Shown one piece after another: positions 44,692 through 53,230 of a DNA stretch of 64,000 nt. The stretch lies in assembly GCF_028748145.1 (NCBI RefSeq), contig NZ_CP118181.1:317433-381432 (forward strand), written 5' to 3'. A program made the position numbers and the translations under genes. The DNA is from Entomospira culicis (GTDB lineage: Bacteria; Spirochaetota; Spirochaetia; WRBN01). A model generated the notes under the pieces. It saw only the letters and a list, made by a program, of their open reading frames with translations. It was not told the DNA's origin and ran no database searches. Numbering within the stretch: position 1 is the first letter of the stretch; every line of letters begins with the position of its first letter.

Positions 44692-45620
44692 CACCGTTTT
44701 GCCTCTTTTGTCGAAATTTCTAGCTCTTTAGCCAAACTTAGCATAAATGTGGTGTCCGCTTCGCGCTCTCCGACCTCGGCATAATGCCCGCCAAAGCGAA
44801 TGCTATCGCTACGTTGGATGATTTGCATCAATTTTTGGCTCGATTCCTGCGGAAAAATATCCATCAGCAACCGTCGCATCTCAAGGGGCGTGGCAGAGGG
44901 CAACGTGGGTAGAGAGAGCTGATGGGTAAGATAGTGGCGCATACTCTGATTTAATTGATGGTAGTATTGCGCGTCGGTGAGTTGGCTCTCGTTACGCATT
45001 AGCTGGGCGATACTCTTAATAAAAATACGATAAGGAATCATACTTCGTTTTTTATAGAAAAGAAGAATTTGCTTAATCACGTGCATAATGAGGAGGATAA
45101 GTGGAACACCCAAGAGGAGAATAGAGGTAATCGTGATAGCAAAGAATTTAGTTTTGGGTAACAACAGCGGTGGGTAGATATCGCGTGCTTGGTCGTATCC
45201 CTCGTTGACAAGCGATCGCGTAGTGATGGGGATCGGTTCGACCTGAACATCGCCAAAATAGAGATCGAGCGACTGCGTGCCGACGGCAAAGCTCTTAAAG
45301 TGAATGCTCACATAGACCTTAGTTTGATTACGGATAAGCTCAATGTTTTCGATGAGGAGCGTCTCTTGTTGTGGATAGAGTCCACTCTCCACTTGCTCAT
45401 CGGGTAGGGTATGTAGCCAAAAGTGCAAGATGACATCGTCGCCTAGGTAGAAGTGCGCTGGGGTAAAGGTAACCTCTTGGGCAATAACTGTTCGGCTACG
45501 GTTGGATGGGCGTATCTCTTCTATCATGTGTTCCGTTTGGCTGAAGATAGCGTTGGGGAAAAAGATGATCAAAGCCAAGCCAAAGCATATCTTTTTATGA
45601 AAAAAGTATTTATTGCTCAC
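44691..45620 (-). CDS. Bat operon membrane protein (DUF4381-like position)
   Basis: Chosen start is GTG 45620 with AGGAGG 8 nt upstream, giving 309 residues; a longer frame start at 45791 has no support. A signal peptide (ending IFSQT) leads to a beta-rich outer domain, a membrane helix near 170-195 just after RDIYPPLLLPKT, and a basic cytosolic part with several amphipathic helices. It occupies the slot between DUF58 and BatA where proteobacteria carry DUF4381, and the RDI-x-PP segment is reminiscent of that family. Homology is inferred, not shown. It overlaps DUF58 by 11 nt. Confidence 0.7.
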   Translation of the reverse strand: MSNKYFFHKKICFGLALIIFFPNAIFSQTEHMIEEIRPSNRSRTVIAQEVTFTPAHFYLGDDVILHFWLHTLPDEQVESGLYPQQETLLIENIELIRNQTKVYVSIHFKSFAVGTQSLDLYFGDVQVEPIPITTRSLVNEGYDQARDIYPPLLLPKTKFFAITITSILLLGVPLILLIMHVIKQILLFYKKRSMIPYRIFIKSIAQLMRNESQLTDAQYYHQLNQSMRHYLTHQLSLPTLPSATPLEMRRLLMDIFPQESSQKLMQIIQRSDSIRFGGHYAEVGEREADTTFMLSLAKELEISTKEAKR

Positions 45621-46476
45621 GATGGCGCCTCCTAAAGAAGCGAAGGAGCGCGCGCACGATATCATCTTGGGTGTTGATAATGAGCGTGGAGATGCCACGC
45701 CGGCGACAATTATTGCGCCACTGATTACGCGATGTCTGCCAAAAGCCCTGATACTCTTGGCGAAAGCGTCTGCCACTAGGCATAAGCGCAAGGCTCTGAT
45801 GCTCTTCTGGATCGAGAAGGGTCATATAGCCAGCTTTGGGGAGAATTTGATCGCTATTACTCTCAATGCGGATTGCCACCACATCGTGTCTGCGCGCGAG
45901 CATGGAGAGCTCTTTCCAGTAATGATCGCTTTTAAAATCACTGATCACCACACAGATTCCTCGACGTTTCATCACTTCGCTAGCCGTGCGCAGAGCCATG
46001 GCAATGTCTGATCCACGTCCTTTGGGTTTGAGTGAGAGGATCTGTTGGATTTGGCTAAAGATGGAATTTTGTCCACGATTAGGCGGAAAGTGAAGTTCAA
46101 TGAGATCACTAAAGGCCAAAATCCCGACGCGATCGCCATTTTCGCTAGCAGCCAAACTCAGTAATGCTAAGACCTCTTGCGCTGTGGTGCTCTTGGTGTG
46201 GCTAAATTCCCCATACATACTTGCCGAAACGTCGATAATAATCGTGAGTACCAACTCGCGCTCTTCTTTGAAAATTTTACAGAAAGGTTGACCCATACGT
46301 CCGGTCACATTCCAGTCGATAAAGCGCGTATCGTCGCCAGCAATGTAGGGGCGCGCCTCGTAAAATTCAAGCCCACTCCCCTTAAAGAGGCTCGAATAGT
46401 CGCCTGCAAAGAAGCTATCCACCAGCTTTTGGCTCTTAATTTTGAGTTTTTTGAGTCGACTAGCGTGTTGTTTCAT
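45610..46476 (-). CDS. DUF58 domain protein of the Bat operon
   Basis: A 288-residue cytosolic protein. GDDTRFIDWNVTGRMGQPFCKIF is the DUF58 signature that defines the family, and LTIIIDVSASM is a VWA-like MIDAS just behind it. DUF58 proteins nearly always lie next to MoxR ATPases and are presumed adaptors. The end runs into a basic RRRHR stretch. It lies 4 nt downstream of the moxR stop. Confidence 0.9.
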   Translation of the reverse strand: MKQHASRLKKLKIKSQKLVDSFFAGDYSSLFKGSGLEFYEARPYIAGDDTRFIDWNVTGRMGQPFCKIFKEERELVLTIIIDVSASMYGEFSHTKSTTAQEVLALLSLAASENGDRVGILAFSDLIELHFPPNRGQNSIFSQIQQILSLKPKGRGSDIAMALRTASEVMKRRGICVVISDFKSDHYWKELSMLARRHDVVAIRIESNSDQILPKAGYMTLLDPEEHQSLALMPSGRRFRQEYQGFWQTSRNQWRNNCRRRGISTLIINTQDDIVRALLRFFRRRHREQ

Positions 46477-46480
46477 GCGT

Positions 46481-47446
46481 TTAAGGTACGGCCACCATGG
46501 AGAGAATCGACGTAATCACATCGTCGCTATCAAGTTCTTCGGCTTCAGCATCGTAGCTAAGTACTAATCGGTGGCGCAAGACGGGCAATGCACTCATCTT
46601 AACATCTTCAGGTAAGACAAAATCACGCCCCTCAAAGAGCGCGCGCGCCTTAGCAACGCGATAGAGCGCCAACGTGGCACGCGGACTTGCCCCATAGTCG
46701 AGCCAACGGGTAAAGGGCAACGACTCATCAGTACTGCGCGAGGCGACAATGATACTCACGATATACTTTTCAATCGACTCTTCGACCCGCACCGCATCGG
46801 TCGCCACTTTGAGCAGGGTGATATCATCGGCAGTGAGAATTTTGTGAATGGGAATATCTTTTTCGATGCCCATCTTTTGCAGAATAGCTAACTCTTCGTG
46901 GGCATTGGGGTAGTCAATTTTTGCTTTAATTAAAAAGCGATCAAGCTGTGCCTCGGGTAAGCGATAGGCGCCCTCTTGTTCGATTGGGTTCTGCGTTGCT
47001 AGAACAAGGAAGGGCGAGGGTAGGATATGCGTCTGTTCACCGATGGTAACCTGACGTTCCGCCATCGCCTCAAGTAGGGCGCTTTGCACTTTTGCCGGTG
47101 CGCGGTTAATCTCATCGGCCAAGACTAAATTGGCAAAGATCGCCCCCTTTTTTGTGGTAAAGATACCCGTTGCTTGATTGTAAACCATCGTACCCACGAT
47201 ATCGGCGGGCAGAAGGTCGGGGGTAAATTGAATACGCTTAAAGTCGAGGTCGGCAATTTGACAGAGCGTGCTTACTGCTAAGGTCTTCGCCAACCCCGGA
47301 GCGCCCTCGATGAGTACGTGCCCAGAGGTGACTAGCCCAGTGAGTAGTGCAAAGATCAGCTCCTCTTGGGCGACAAGCTTTTTATGCATTTCGGTTTTAA
47401 TTTGATGGATCAATTGGCTTGCGCGTGCAGATAGCGAATCACTCAC
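46481..47446 (-). CDS. MoxR family AAA+ ATPase
   Basis: 321 residues from GTG 47446, which overlaps the cyclase stop and has GAGGAGG about 9 nt upstream. Walker A GAPGLAKT (the MoxR form with LA), Walker B LADEINRAP, sensor 1 ATQNP and the arginine-finger region LPEAQLDRFL are all present. MoxR proteins use ATP to remodel or activate target proteins together with VWA-domain partners, encoded here by the next genes. Confidence 0.93.
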   Translation of the reverse strand: MSDSLSARASQLIHQIKTEMHKKLVAQEELIFALLTGLVTSGHVLIEGAPGLAKTLAVSTLCQIADLDFKRIQFTPDLLPADIVGTMVYNQATGIFTTKKGAIFANLVLADEINRAPAKVQSALLEAMAERQVTIGEQTHILPSPFLVLATQNPIEQEGAYRLPEAQLDRFLIKAKIDYPNAHEELAILQKMGIEKDIPIHKILTADDITLLKVATDAVRVEESIEKYIVSIIVASRSTDESLPFTRWLDYGASPRATLALYRVAKARALFEGRDFVLPEDVKMSALPVLRHRLVLSYDAEAEELDSDDVITSILSMVAVP

Positions 47447-48554
47447 GTAAAAATTCCTCCTCATTGATAAATCCTTTTTCTACCATGTCAAAGTAGGAAA
47501 AGGCGTAGGTTACACTGTCGCGACCACGTAAATTGAAGGCGGTCATCTCCTCAATGGGTACGTTAAGATTGGCTTGGGCAGCGGCACTTTGGCTCACCAT
47601 AATGCCACCAACGGGCGCTTCATGTTCGAGTCGACTGGCGGTGTTGACAGTATCGCCAATCAAGGTGTTGTCATAACGCTTGTTGCCTCCGACATTTCCA
47701 CGAATAACCGAACCGGTGTGTACCGAGATGCGGAACATGACAGGAACTTCGTTATTTGCTTCGCGCTGACGCGAGGCTTCGACGAGTTCTAACTGCATAT
47801 TACGGATAGCTTTGATGGCATCCTTTGAGTTCGTGAAGACAGCAAAGAAGGCATCACCAATAAATTTATCGATATCGCCATTGTGGGCGTAGACATTACG
47901 GGTAACGATTTCGTAGGCCACATTGAGGAAGGAGATCACTTCGCTAGGAGTCATGGTTTGCGAGATGGTAGTGAATCCTTTTACGTCGCCAAAGGCACAG
48001 GTGAGTTCAAGACTCTGCTCGTTGATTTGCATCGTTTGCTCTTCGGCACACTTGTTGGCAATCTCCCAGATGGTGCGGGGTACGTATTGCTTAATAATAT
48101 CTAGGAGGATAAAATCGAGGAGGGCTTTCTCTTGAAGCTCGCTGGAGTGGAGGATTTTGAGTTGAAACAACGCCGATTGCGAGATAAGCGGACGCGCGCG
48201 TACTTGCAAGTGTCCAAGATCTACCTCTTGATAGGTGAGAACGGCGTCGGCACCCGCTTCGTAGAGGCGCTTAAAGTAGTGGCGATTGTACTCTTTGGTT
48301 ACGAGGATGACGGGAATATGGCGATACATTTCCTCTTCTTTGAGCATTTGGAGATTTTCAGGTCCGCCTTCTAGGTGAGCATTGGCGATAATGAGGACGG
48401 GAAGATGTTCAAAGAAGATATTATAGGCCTCATCTATACTCTTGGCATAGGCGACGATGAATTCGTCAAATCCTTCGTGTTTGCCCAAGCTTAAGAGGTC
48501 TCTAATGTGCTTAGAGTAGTCATATTGATCGATGATTAAAATAATTCCATGCAT
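47439..48554 (-). CDS. Class III nucleotide cyclase with degenerate receiver domain
   Basis: 371 residues. Residues 1-125 have a receiver fold, but the phosphoacceptor position aligns with Asn58 (LIIAN) instead of Asp, so phosphorylation is unlikely. A linker helix follows, then a class III cyclase catalytic domain (185-345): metal-binding Asp190 (FGDVKGFT) and Asp234 (KFIGDAFFAVF), HTGSVIRGNVGG, and NTASRLE with the transition-state Asn and Arg. It should make cAMP (or cGMP). It heads the Bat operon and overlaps moxR by 8 nt. Confidence 0.88.
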   Translation of the reverse strand: MHGIILIIDQYDYSKHIRDLLSLGKHEGFDEFIVAYAKSIDEAYNIFFEHLPVLIIANAHLEGGPENLQMLKEEEMYRHIPVILVTKEYNRHYFKRLYEAGADAVLTYQEVDLGHLQVRARPLISQSALFQLKILHSSELQEKALLDFILLDIIKQYVPRTIWEIANKCAEEQTMQINEQSLELTCAFGDVKGFTTISQTMTPSEVISFLNVAYEIVTRNVYAHNGDIDKFIGDAFFAVFTNSKDAIKAIRNMQLELVEASRQREANNEVPVMFRISVHTGSVIRGNVGGNKRYDNTLIGDTVNTASRLEHEAPVGGIMVSQSAAAQANLNVPIEEMTAFNLRGRDSVTYAFSYFDMVEKGFINEEEFLRE

Positions 48555-48589
48555 GAATTTGATTTTACCTCAAAAAAGGAAATAAAGCA

Positions 48590-48642
48590 ATAAAAAAGAA
48601 GGATTTTTTAGAAAAATCTAAGTAAGATCCTCTAAAAAATCC
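48590..48642 (-). terminator. Terminator after the LysM gene
   Basis: A 12-bp perfect stem (48601-48612 with 48631-48642) is followed on the minus strand by a T-rich tract. It separates the pnp-LysM operon from the cyclase-Bat operon. Confidence 0.8.
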
Positions 48643-48667
48643 TCTGTTATGGTGAAGACGCGGAGTT

Positions 48668-49261
48668 TTAACGCGGAATATCGAAGATTTGACCGGGATA
48701 GATGAGGTCGGGGTTTTCTGGGTAGCGCAATTTGTGTTTGTTAGCCATGTAGATGCGTGGCCAAGCGAAGGGATCGCCGTAAATGCTGGGGCGTCCTGCA
48801 ATTTTCCATAAGGAGTCGCCCTTAACGACCGTGTAGGTCTCCACAAGATTTGTAGTTTTACTCATGAGTTGATCGAGAAGGAGAAGGGCACTGTCGCTGT
48901 GTTCTTTACCCTCGGCGAATTTTTCTGCCTGTAAGTTAGCTCTGGCCGCATCAACTTCTTCAACAATTTGTGCAAAGAGTTCGGGATCTTGGTTGTTAAG
49001 TCCTCGCTGACGAGCCGTGTTCATACGTTGCTCGGCAAGAAGATAGGAGTTGACGCTCTCAAATTTTTCGAGTTCTTTCAAGCCTTCTTCGGCATAACGA
49101 TAGGCAGCGTCATAGTCTCCTTTGGTGAGTGCTTCTTCGGATTGTTTGCGTAACTCCATGCTACGCTTAAAATAAGGGTTGTCTTCAATGGTAGATTGGG
49201 CAAAGAGTAGTGTGGGAATCAGCAAAAGAGGTAATAAAAATTTGGAGATTTTCTTAGGCAT
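48668..49261 (-). CDS. LysM-domain envelope protein
   Basis: 197 residues from ATG 49261 (GGAGG upstream); a longer frame start is not supported. A signal peptide ends LLFAQS at about 20. A helical TPR/coiled-coil region (about 30-130) precedes a C-terminal LysM domain: TYTVVKGDSLWKIAG and NPDLIYPGQIFDIP. LysM binds the glycan strands of peptidoglycan, so this links a periplasmic scaffold to the wall. It overlaps the preceding lipoprotein gene by 8 nt. Confidence 0.88.
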   Translation of the reverse strand: MPKKISKFLLPLLLIPTLLFAQSTIEDNPYFKRSMELRKQSEEALTKGDYDAAYRYAEEGLKELEKFESVNSYLLAEQRMNTARQRGLNNQDPELFAQIVEEVDAARANLQAEKFAEGKEHSDSALLLLDQLMSKTTNLVETYTVVKGDSLWKIAGRPSIYGDPFAWPRIYMANKHKLRYPENPDLIYPGQIFDIPR

Positions 49262-49481
49262 TTGTTTGCTCCTCCGATTGATTCTCTTGCTGACCACCGT
49301 AACGACGCTTGAGCTCTTCTTGTTTACGAATAAGCTCGGCATGTTTGGCTTCCGCTTCCTCTTTAGTGCGACCGTCGCTAGATGATGAGCTAGAATCCTC
49401 CTGAGTCTCTGGAGCACTTTTACATGCTACAGCGAGTAAGAACGCCATTAAAATTAGTGCAAATCGTACACCACGCTTCAT
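49254..49481 (-). CDS. Small lipoprotein upstream of the LysM gene
   Basis: 75 residues with a lipobox LAVAC (Cys20), then a Ser-rich, highly charged helix (many Glu, Lys, Gln) and no domain. GGGAGG precedes the ATG. Overlap with the LysM gene indicates paired expression; the two may anchor one another between membrane and peptidoglycan, which is inference. Confidence 0.75.
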   Translation of the reverse strand: MKRGVRFALILMAFLLAVACKSAPETQEDSSSSSSDGRTKEEAEAKHAELIRKQEELKRRYGGQQENQSEEQTNA

Positions 49482-49525
49482 TTTAATCCTCCCGTTAGAT
49501 TTTTTTATATAAATTAAGTAAGCGG

Positions 49526-51589
49526 TTAAACATCACTCATGCTTAGGTTAAGGCGACCCATTTTGTCAATCTCAACCAGTTTCACTTTTACAACATCCCC
49601 CTCTTTCACAACATCGCTTACTTTTTCTACACGCTTTTTAGATAGCTTGGAAATATGGCATAGCCCCTCTTTACCGGGCAAAATTTCGATAAATGCCCCA
49701 AATTCCATAAGCCGTTTGACGGTGCCTTGGTAGACTACGCCAACTTCCGGATCGCTAACCAACCCCATAATGTACGAGCGCGCCTGCTGTCCCTGTTCTT
49801 TGGTCTTGGCGGCGATGGTAACCGTGCCGTCATCTTCGATATTGATTTTGGATTGACTGCTATCGGCAATGGCTTTAATGTTTTTACCACCAGGCCCAAT
49901 GATTGCGCCAATTTTGTCGATCTCTACCTTAAAGCTCTCGATGCTCGGGGCAAATTCGCTCGGCGTACCAGGTTCGCTAATCGACTCGTTCATAATTTTG
50001 AGGATATGTTTGCGTCCCGCATGCGCTTGCGCTAGCGATTGACGCATGATCTCGATGGTGATACCGGGGCATTTGATGTCCATCTGAAACGCGGTGATGC
50101 CTTTATCGCTACCGGCAACTTTGAAGTCCATGTCGCCAAGGTGATCTTCTTCGCCAAGAATATCACTTAGAATGGCAAAACGATCACCCTCTTTGATCAA
50201 CCCCATCGCAATACCAGCAACCGATGATTTAATCGGTACGCCCGCATGCAATAGCGCCATGCTTCCTGAACAGATGGTGGCTTGGCTTGAGGATCCATTC
50301 GACTCCAAAATTTCCGATACCACGCGAATCGTGTAGGGGAAGGCTTCCTTAGATGGGATGATCGGCTCTAGTGCGCGCTGGGCAAGGTGTCCATGACCAA
50401 TCTCGCGTCGACCCGTACTCAGACGACCGGTCTCTCCCACGCTAAAGGGGGGAAAGTTGTAATGAAGCATAAAACGTGAGCGCGTATCGCCATCAATATT
50501 ATCCATAATCTGCTCATCAAAGGTGCTTCCCAAGGTAGCAACGCCCAAGCTTTGCGTCTCGCCACGCGTAAAGAGTGCCGAACCGTGCGCGCGCTGAAGC
50601 AGACCAATATCACAGTAAATATCACGGATATCGGTGGTGCTACGTCCGTCGGTGCGCATGCCTTTCTCTAAGATGCTCTCACGCACCACATCACGCTCGA
50701 TATTCTCGAGTAAAGAGCTAAGCTTGCCTAGCGATTCTTCGTCGTATTCGCTCGCAAATTTCTCCTTGGCGGCAGCTTTGGCGGCATCGATGGCTTCGTG
50801 TCTTGCTTGCTTACCTTTCACAAAGACAGCATGCGCCAATTGAGGCTTGGCAAACGCAATGATATCAGCCTCTTCTGGTAGCGCCGATTTTGCTGTAGGG
50901 AGAGGAAGTTTCGCTTTGCCTGCACGCTCGCCAAATTCGCGTAAGAACTGGAGCAACTTGGCAAGAAACTCCTCGGCATGTGCGATGGCAGCGAGCATAA
51001 TCTCCTCACCGACCTCTTTGGCACCGCCCTCTACCATACAGATGCCTTCTGGATTGGATGCAACCACGATATCAAGGTCAGCCTTTTCAATCTCTTCGAA
51101 GGTAGGATTGATAATGAAGTTGCCATCAAGGGAGGCGACGCGGATGGCAGCGACCGGTCCATTAAAAGGAATGTCGGAAATTTGTACGGCGGCGAAGGCG
51201 GCAATCATACCGATGACGTCGGGGGTGTGGATTTGGTCGGCAGAGACGACGGTAGGAATCACTTGAATATCGCGTCCAAATTCCTTGTAGAATAGCGGAC
51301 GCATCGGACGGTCAATCAGGCGGGAGACGAGAATCTCCTTATCTTTGGGTCTAGCCTCGCGCTTGAGAAACCCACCGGGAATCTTACCAGCGGCGTAATA
51401 TTTTTCGTTATACTCTACACTTACGGGCACATAGTCGAGGGGTTCGCCTGCCTCGCTGGAGCAACAGATGGTGGCAAAAACGGCAACGCCGGCATACTTA
51501 GCAAAGACCGCTCCGTTGGCTTGTCTACCCATTTTTCCCGTCTCTAAGATGAGGTCATGCTGACCAATTTTGAAAACAGCTCTTTCCAT
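49526..51589 (-). CDS. pnp: Polyribonucleotide nucleotidyltransferase (PNPase)
   Basis: A 687-residue phosphorolytic 3'-5' exoribonuclease: two RNase PH-like domains, with the second carrying GRREIGHGHLAQRAL and SGSMALLHAG, then a KH domain (IGAIIGPGGKNIKAIA) and an S1 domain (GTVKRLMEFGAFIEILPGKEGLCHIS). PNPase degrades mRNA and is usually autoregulated at its own leader. Order rpsO-pnp is conserved across bacteria; here an extra gene and a large hairpin lie between them. Confidence 0.97.
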   Translation of the reverse strand: MERAVFKIGQHDLILETGKMGRQANGAVFAKYAGVAVFATICCSSEAGEPLDYVPVSVEYNEKYYAAGKIPGGFLKREARPKDKEILVSRLIDRPMRPLFYKEFGRDIQVIPTVVSADQIHTPDVIGMIAAFAAVQISDIPFNGPVAAIRVASLDGNFIINPTFEEIEKADLDIVVASNPEGICMVEGGAKEVGEEIMLAAIAHAEEFLAKLLQFLREFGERAGKAKLPLPTAKSALPEEADIIAFAKPQLAHAVFVKGKQARHEAIDAAKAAAKEKFASEYDEESLGKLSSLLENIERDVVRESILEKGMRTDGRSTTDIRDIYCDIGLLQRAHGSALFTRGETQSLGVATLGSTFDEQIMDNIDGDTRSRFMLHYNFPPFSVGETGRLSTGRREIGHGHLAQRALEPIIPSKEAFPYTIRVVSEILESNGSSSQATICSGSMALLHAGVPIKSSVAGIAMGLIKEGDRFAILSDILGEEDHLGDMDFKVAGSDKGITAFQMDIKCPGITIEIMRQSLAQAHAGRKHILKIMNESISEPGTPSEFAPSIESFKVEIDKIGAIIGPGGKNIKAIADSSQSKINIEDDGTVTIAAKTKEQGQQARSYIMGLVSDPEVGVVYQGTVKRLMEFGAFIEILPGKEGLCHISKLSKKRVEKVSDVVKEGDVVKVKLVEIDKMGRLNLSMSDV

Positions 51590-51689
51590 TTACTTCATTC
51601 CTTTTACTTCTGACCTATCGCTTCCATAAGAAATTACCCGAGAGGTCTTGCCTTATACATAAGACATTGTTTGATTCTACAAATAAAAT

Positions 51690-51733
51690 ATCTCTTATAT
51701 CTTCGGCACAAAAGTACCTAGAATATAAGAGAT
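51690..51733 (-). terminator. Large hairpin between the S15 paralogue and pnp
   Basis: An 11-bp A+T-rich stem (51690-51700 with 51723-51733), extended by further CCG/AGG-type pairing inside, is followed on the minus strand by a T-rich tract. It could be a partial terminator or, like the pnp leader hairpin of E. coli, an RNase III processing site for PNPase autoregulation. Confidence 0.6.
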
Positions 51734-51767
51734 TTTTGCAAAAATGTAAAGACGTAGGTCTTTAATT

Positions 51768-52055
51768 TTAGTGTTTTTGGTGATAATGGTGCTTAATGAT
51801 GCCAAGGGAGCTCTCAAGTTTGAGGGATGCGTCCTTGTCTAAGCGGCGGTAAGTGCTGATGAGCTGGCTACGGGTGCGCTTGAGTTTGATGATTTGGTGT
51901 TTAGCGGTGCCGTTCTTTACGCCCTTGAGCGCTTCGATGCGGGTGTGAATGCCAACAATTTGCACGGGGAGAGAGCCATCTAGGTGGTTCTTTTCAGCTT
52001 TGCCCTTGCCATGTTCTTGGGCGATTTTTTCTTTTACTTCGCGAGTCAATCTCAT
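51768..52055 (-). CDS. Divergent paralogue of ribosomal protein S15
   Basis: 95 residues directly behind rpsO (48 nt gap), with AGAGGAAG before the ATG. It aligns from end to end with its neighbour: MRLTREVKEKIAQEHGK against [30 protein letters not shown] against [13 protein letters not shown], and a helix ending YRRLDKDASLKLESSLGI against [19 protein letters not shown]. The family's HxxDH loop for rRNA contact is lost and the tail is His-rich (HHYHQKH). It may be an alternative S15, an rRNA- or mRNA-binding regulator, or a decaying duplicate. Confidence 0.7.
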   Translation of the reverse strand: MRLTREVKEKIAQEHGKGKAEKNHLDGSLPVQIVGIHTRIEALKGVKNGTAKHQIIKLKRTRSQLISTYRRLDKDASLKLESSLGIIKHHYHQKH

Positions 52056-52103
52056 GATTTATCTTCCTCTTCTCTTGATCTTTTTCGGGTTCAACCGCAA
52101 CAA

Positions 52104-52373
52104 TTACTTACGTAGACCAAGCTCGGCGATGAGCTGGCGGTAGGCGTTTAGGTCGCGAGATTTTAAATAATTGAGCAACGAACGGCGTTGACCTACCAAT
52201 TTAAGTAGACCACGGCGGCCAGTGTGATCCTTCTTGTGGATCTTAAAGTGCTCGGTAAGCTCGTTGATGCGGGTGGTAAGCAGGGCAACTTGCACGTGGG
52301 TGTTTCCTGTGTCTGCCCCACTCTTGCCGTACTTAGCAATGATTTCTGCTTTCTTCTCTTTCGATAAAGACAT
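52104..52373 (-). CDS. rpsO: 30S ribosomal protein S15
   Basis: An 89-residue protein from ATG 52373 (AAGGAG 5 nt upstream), the standard S15 length. [18 protein letters not shown], the [15 protein letters not shown] motif that binds helix 22 of 16S rRNA, and RRSLLNYLK are all intact. S15 nucleates the platform of the 30S subunit. Confidence 0.97.
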   Translation of the reverse strand: MSLSKEKKAEIIAKYGKSGADTGNTHVQVALLTTRINELTEHFKIHKKDHTGRRGLLKLVGQRRSLLNYLKSRDLNAYRQLIAELGLRK

Positions 52374-52504
52374 TTGTTCTCCTTCGCCAATCCTTAAAGG
52401 ATTGCTCGTTTTGGCCTCTTTTGCCATGATTTATTTATGACACGCTCCGATTAGCCAGCTCCAACGCGAAGAGTTAAGCGGTTAATCAGGATCATGTGAT
52501 ATCT

Positions 52505-53230
52505 TTATAGGAACGCTTGTTCTAACTGAATGGCGCTCACTAATAGTCCCTCTTTTTTGACAATCTCGATACCCTCTACTGTCTGGTAGCGACCATCAGG
52601 TGGTAAGACTTGCTCGCTAGATTCCAGCCGATAGTGCCAAGCACCTTCTGCTTGGTAGCAATCAAGATGCCGAAGATCGATCGCATAGCCATAGCCAGAA
52701 GTCGCCTCAATGAGCGCGAAATTCCTCGATAGAACCGCCTCGCGTAAGGTACTAGAGCTATACTTATCCCCTTCTCCTGCTTCGTAGCGCAATGGGTGAA
52801 TGCTCACGTTGATTGCCTTGGTTTTTGCCCAAGCTTTAATCTCGGTGTGTGTAACCTGCGCACCTTTACCTAGGCGAAAATCCTCCCCGATAATCAGTTG
52901 CTTCATCGCCACTTTTTGGTAGAGTTCCTCCAGAAAGTCAATACCGTTCATTTTACTGATTTCTGGAGAAAAGTCAAGGCTTAGCGCCCCATCTAGCCCT
53001 AAATTTGCAAAAATTTCTAAGCGTTGAGCTTCGCTGCGCACCATCCCTTGAAAGGTTGTTTGGCGCAGAGCTTGTGGGGCAAGCCGAAAGTACAACACCC
53101 AGCGCTCTAGCGAATCTATCTTCTCTTTCAATAAATCCTGATGCCCATAGTGAATTGCATCAAAACTCCCCAGCGCGAGGGAGAGAGGGGAGACATAATA
53201 ATCATCGGTTTGCCAGTTGCGTTGGATCAT
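52505..53230 (-). CDS. ribF: RibF-like FAD synthetase, shortened
   Basis: 241 residues, against about 310 for bifunctional RibF. The FMN adenylyltransferase part is present: GSFDAIHYGHQ (the GxFDxxHxGH nucleotide-binding motif), then IIGEDFRLGKGAQ and KYSSSTLREAVL. After this, where riboflavin kinase should begin with its G-hydrophobic-PTANL motifs, only about 70 unlike residues remain. Thus it probably makes FAD from FMN but cannot make FMN. It overlaps truB by 4 nt. Confidence 0.8.
   Translation of the reverse strand: MIQRNWQTDDYYVSPLSLALGSFDAIHYGHQDLLKEKIDSLERWVLYFRLAPQALRQTTFQGMVRSEAQRLEIFANLGLDGALSLDFSPEISKMNGIDFLEELYQKVAMKQLIIGEDFRLGKGAQVTHTEIKAWAKTKAINVSIHPLRYEAGEGDKYSSSTLREAVLSRNFALIEATSGYGYAIDLRHLDCYQAEGAWHYRLESSEQVLPPDGRYQTVEGIEIVKKEGLLVSAIQLEQAFL

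Noticed and set aside
44691-45791. Longer start (45791) for the Bat operon membrane protein
   Set aside because: It would overlap DUF58 by 180 bp and bury the signal peptide; GTG 45620 has AGGAGG at good distance.
51768-52055. S15 paralogue as a pseudogene
   Set aside because: The frame is intact, of full length, with its own ribosome site, and similarity runs end to end, so decay is not the simplest reading.
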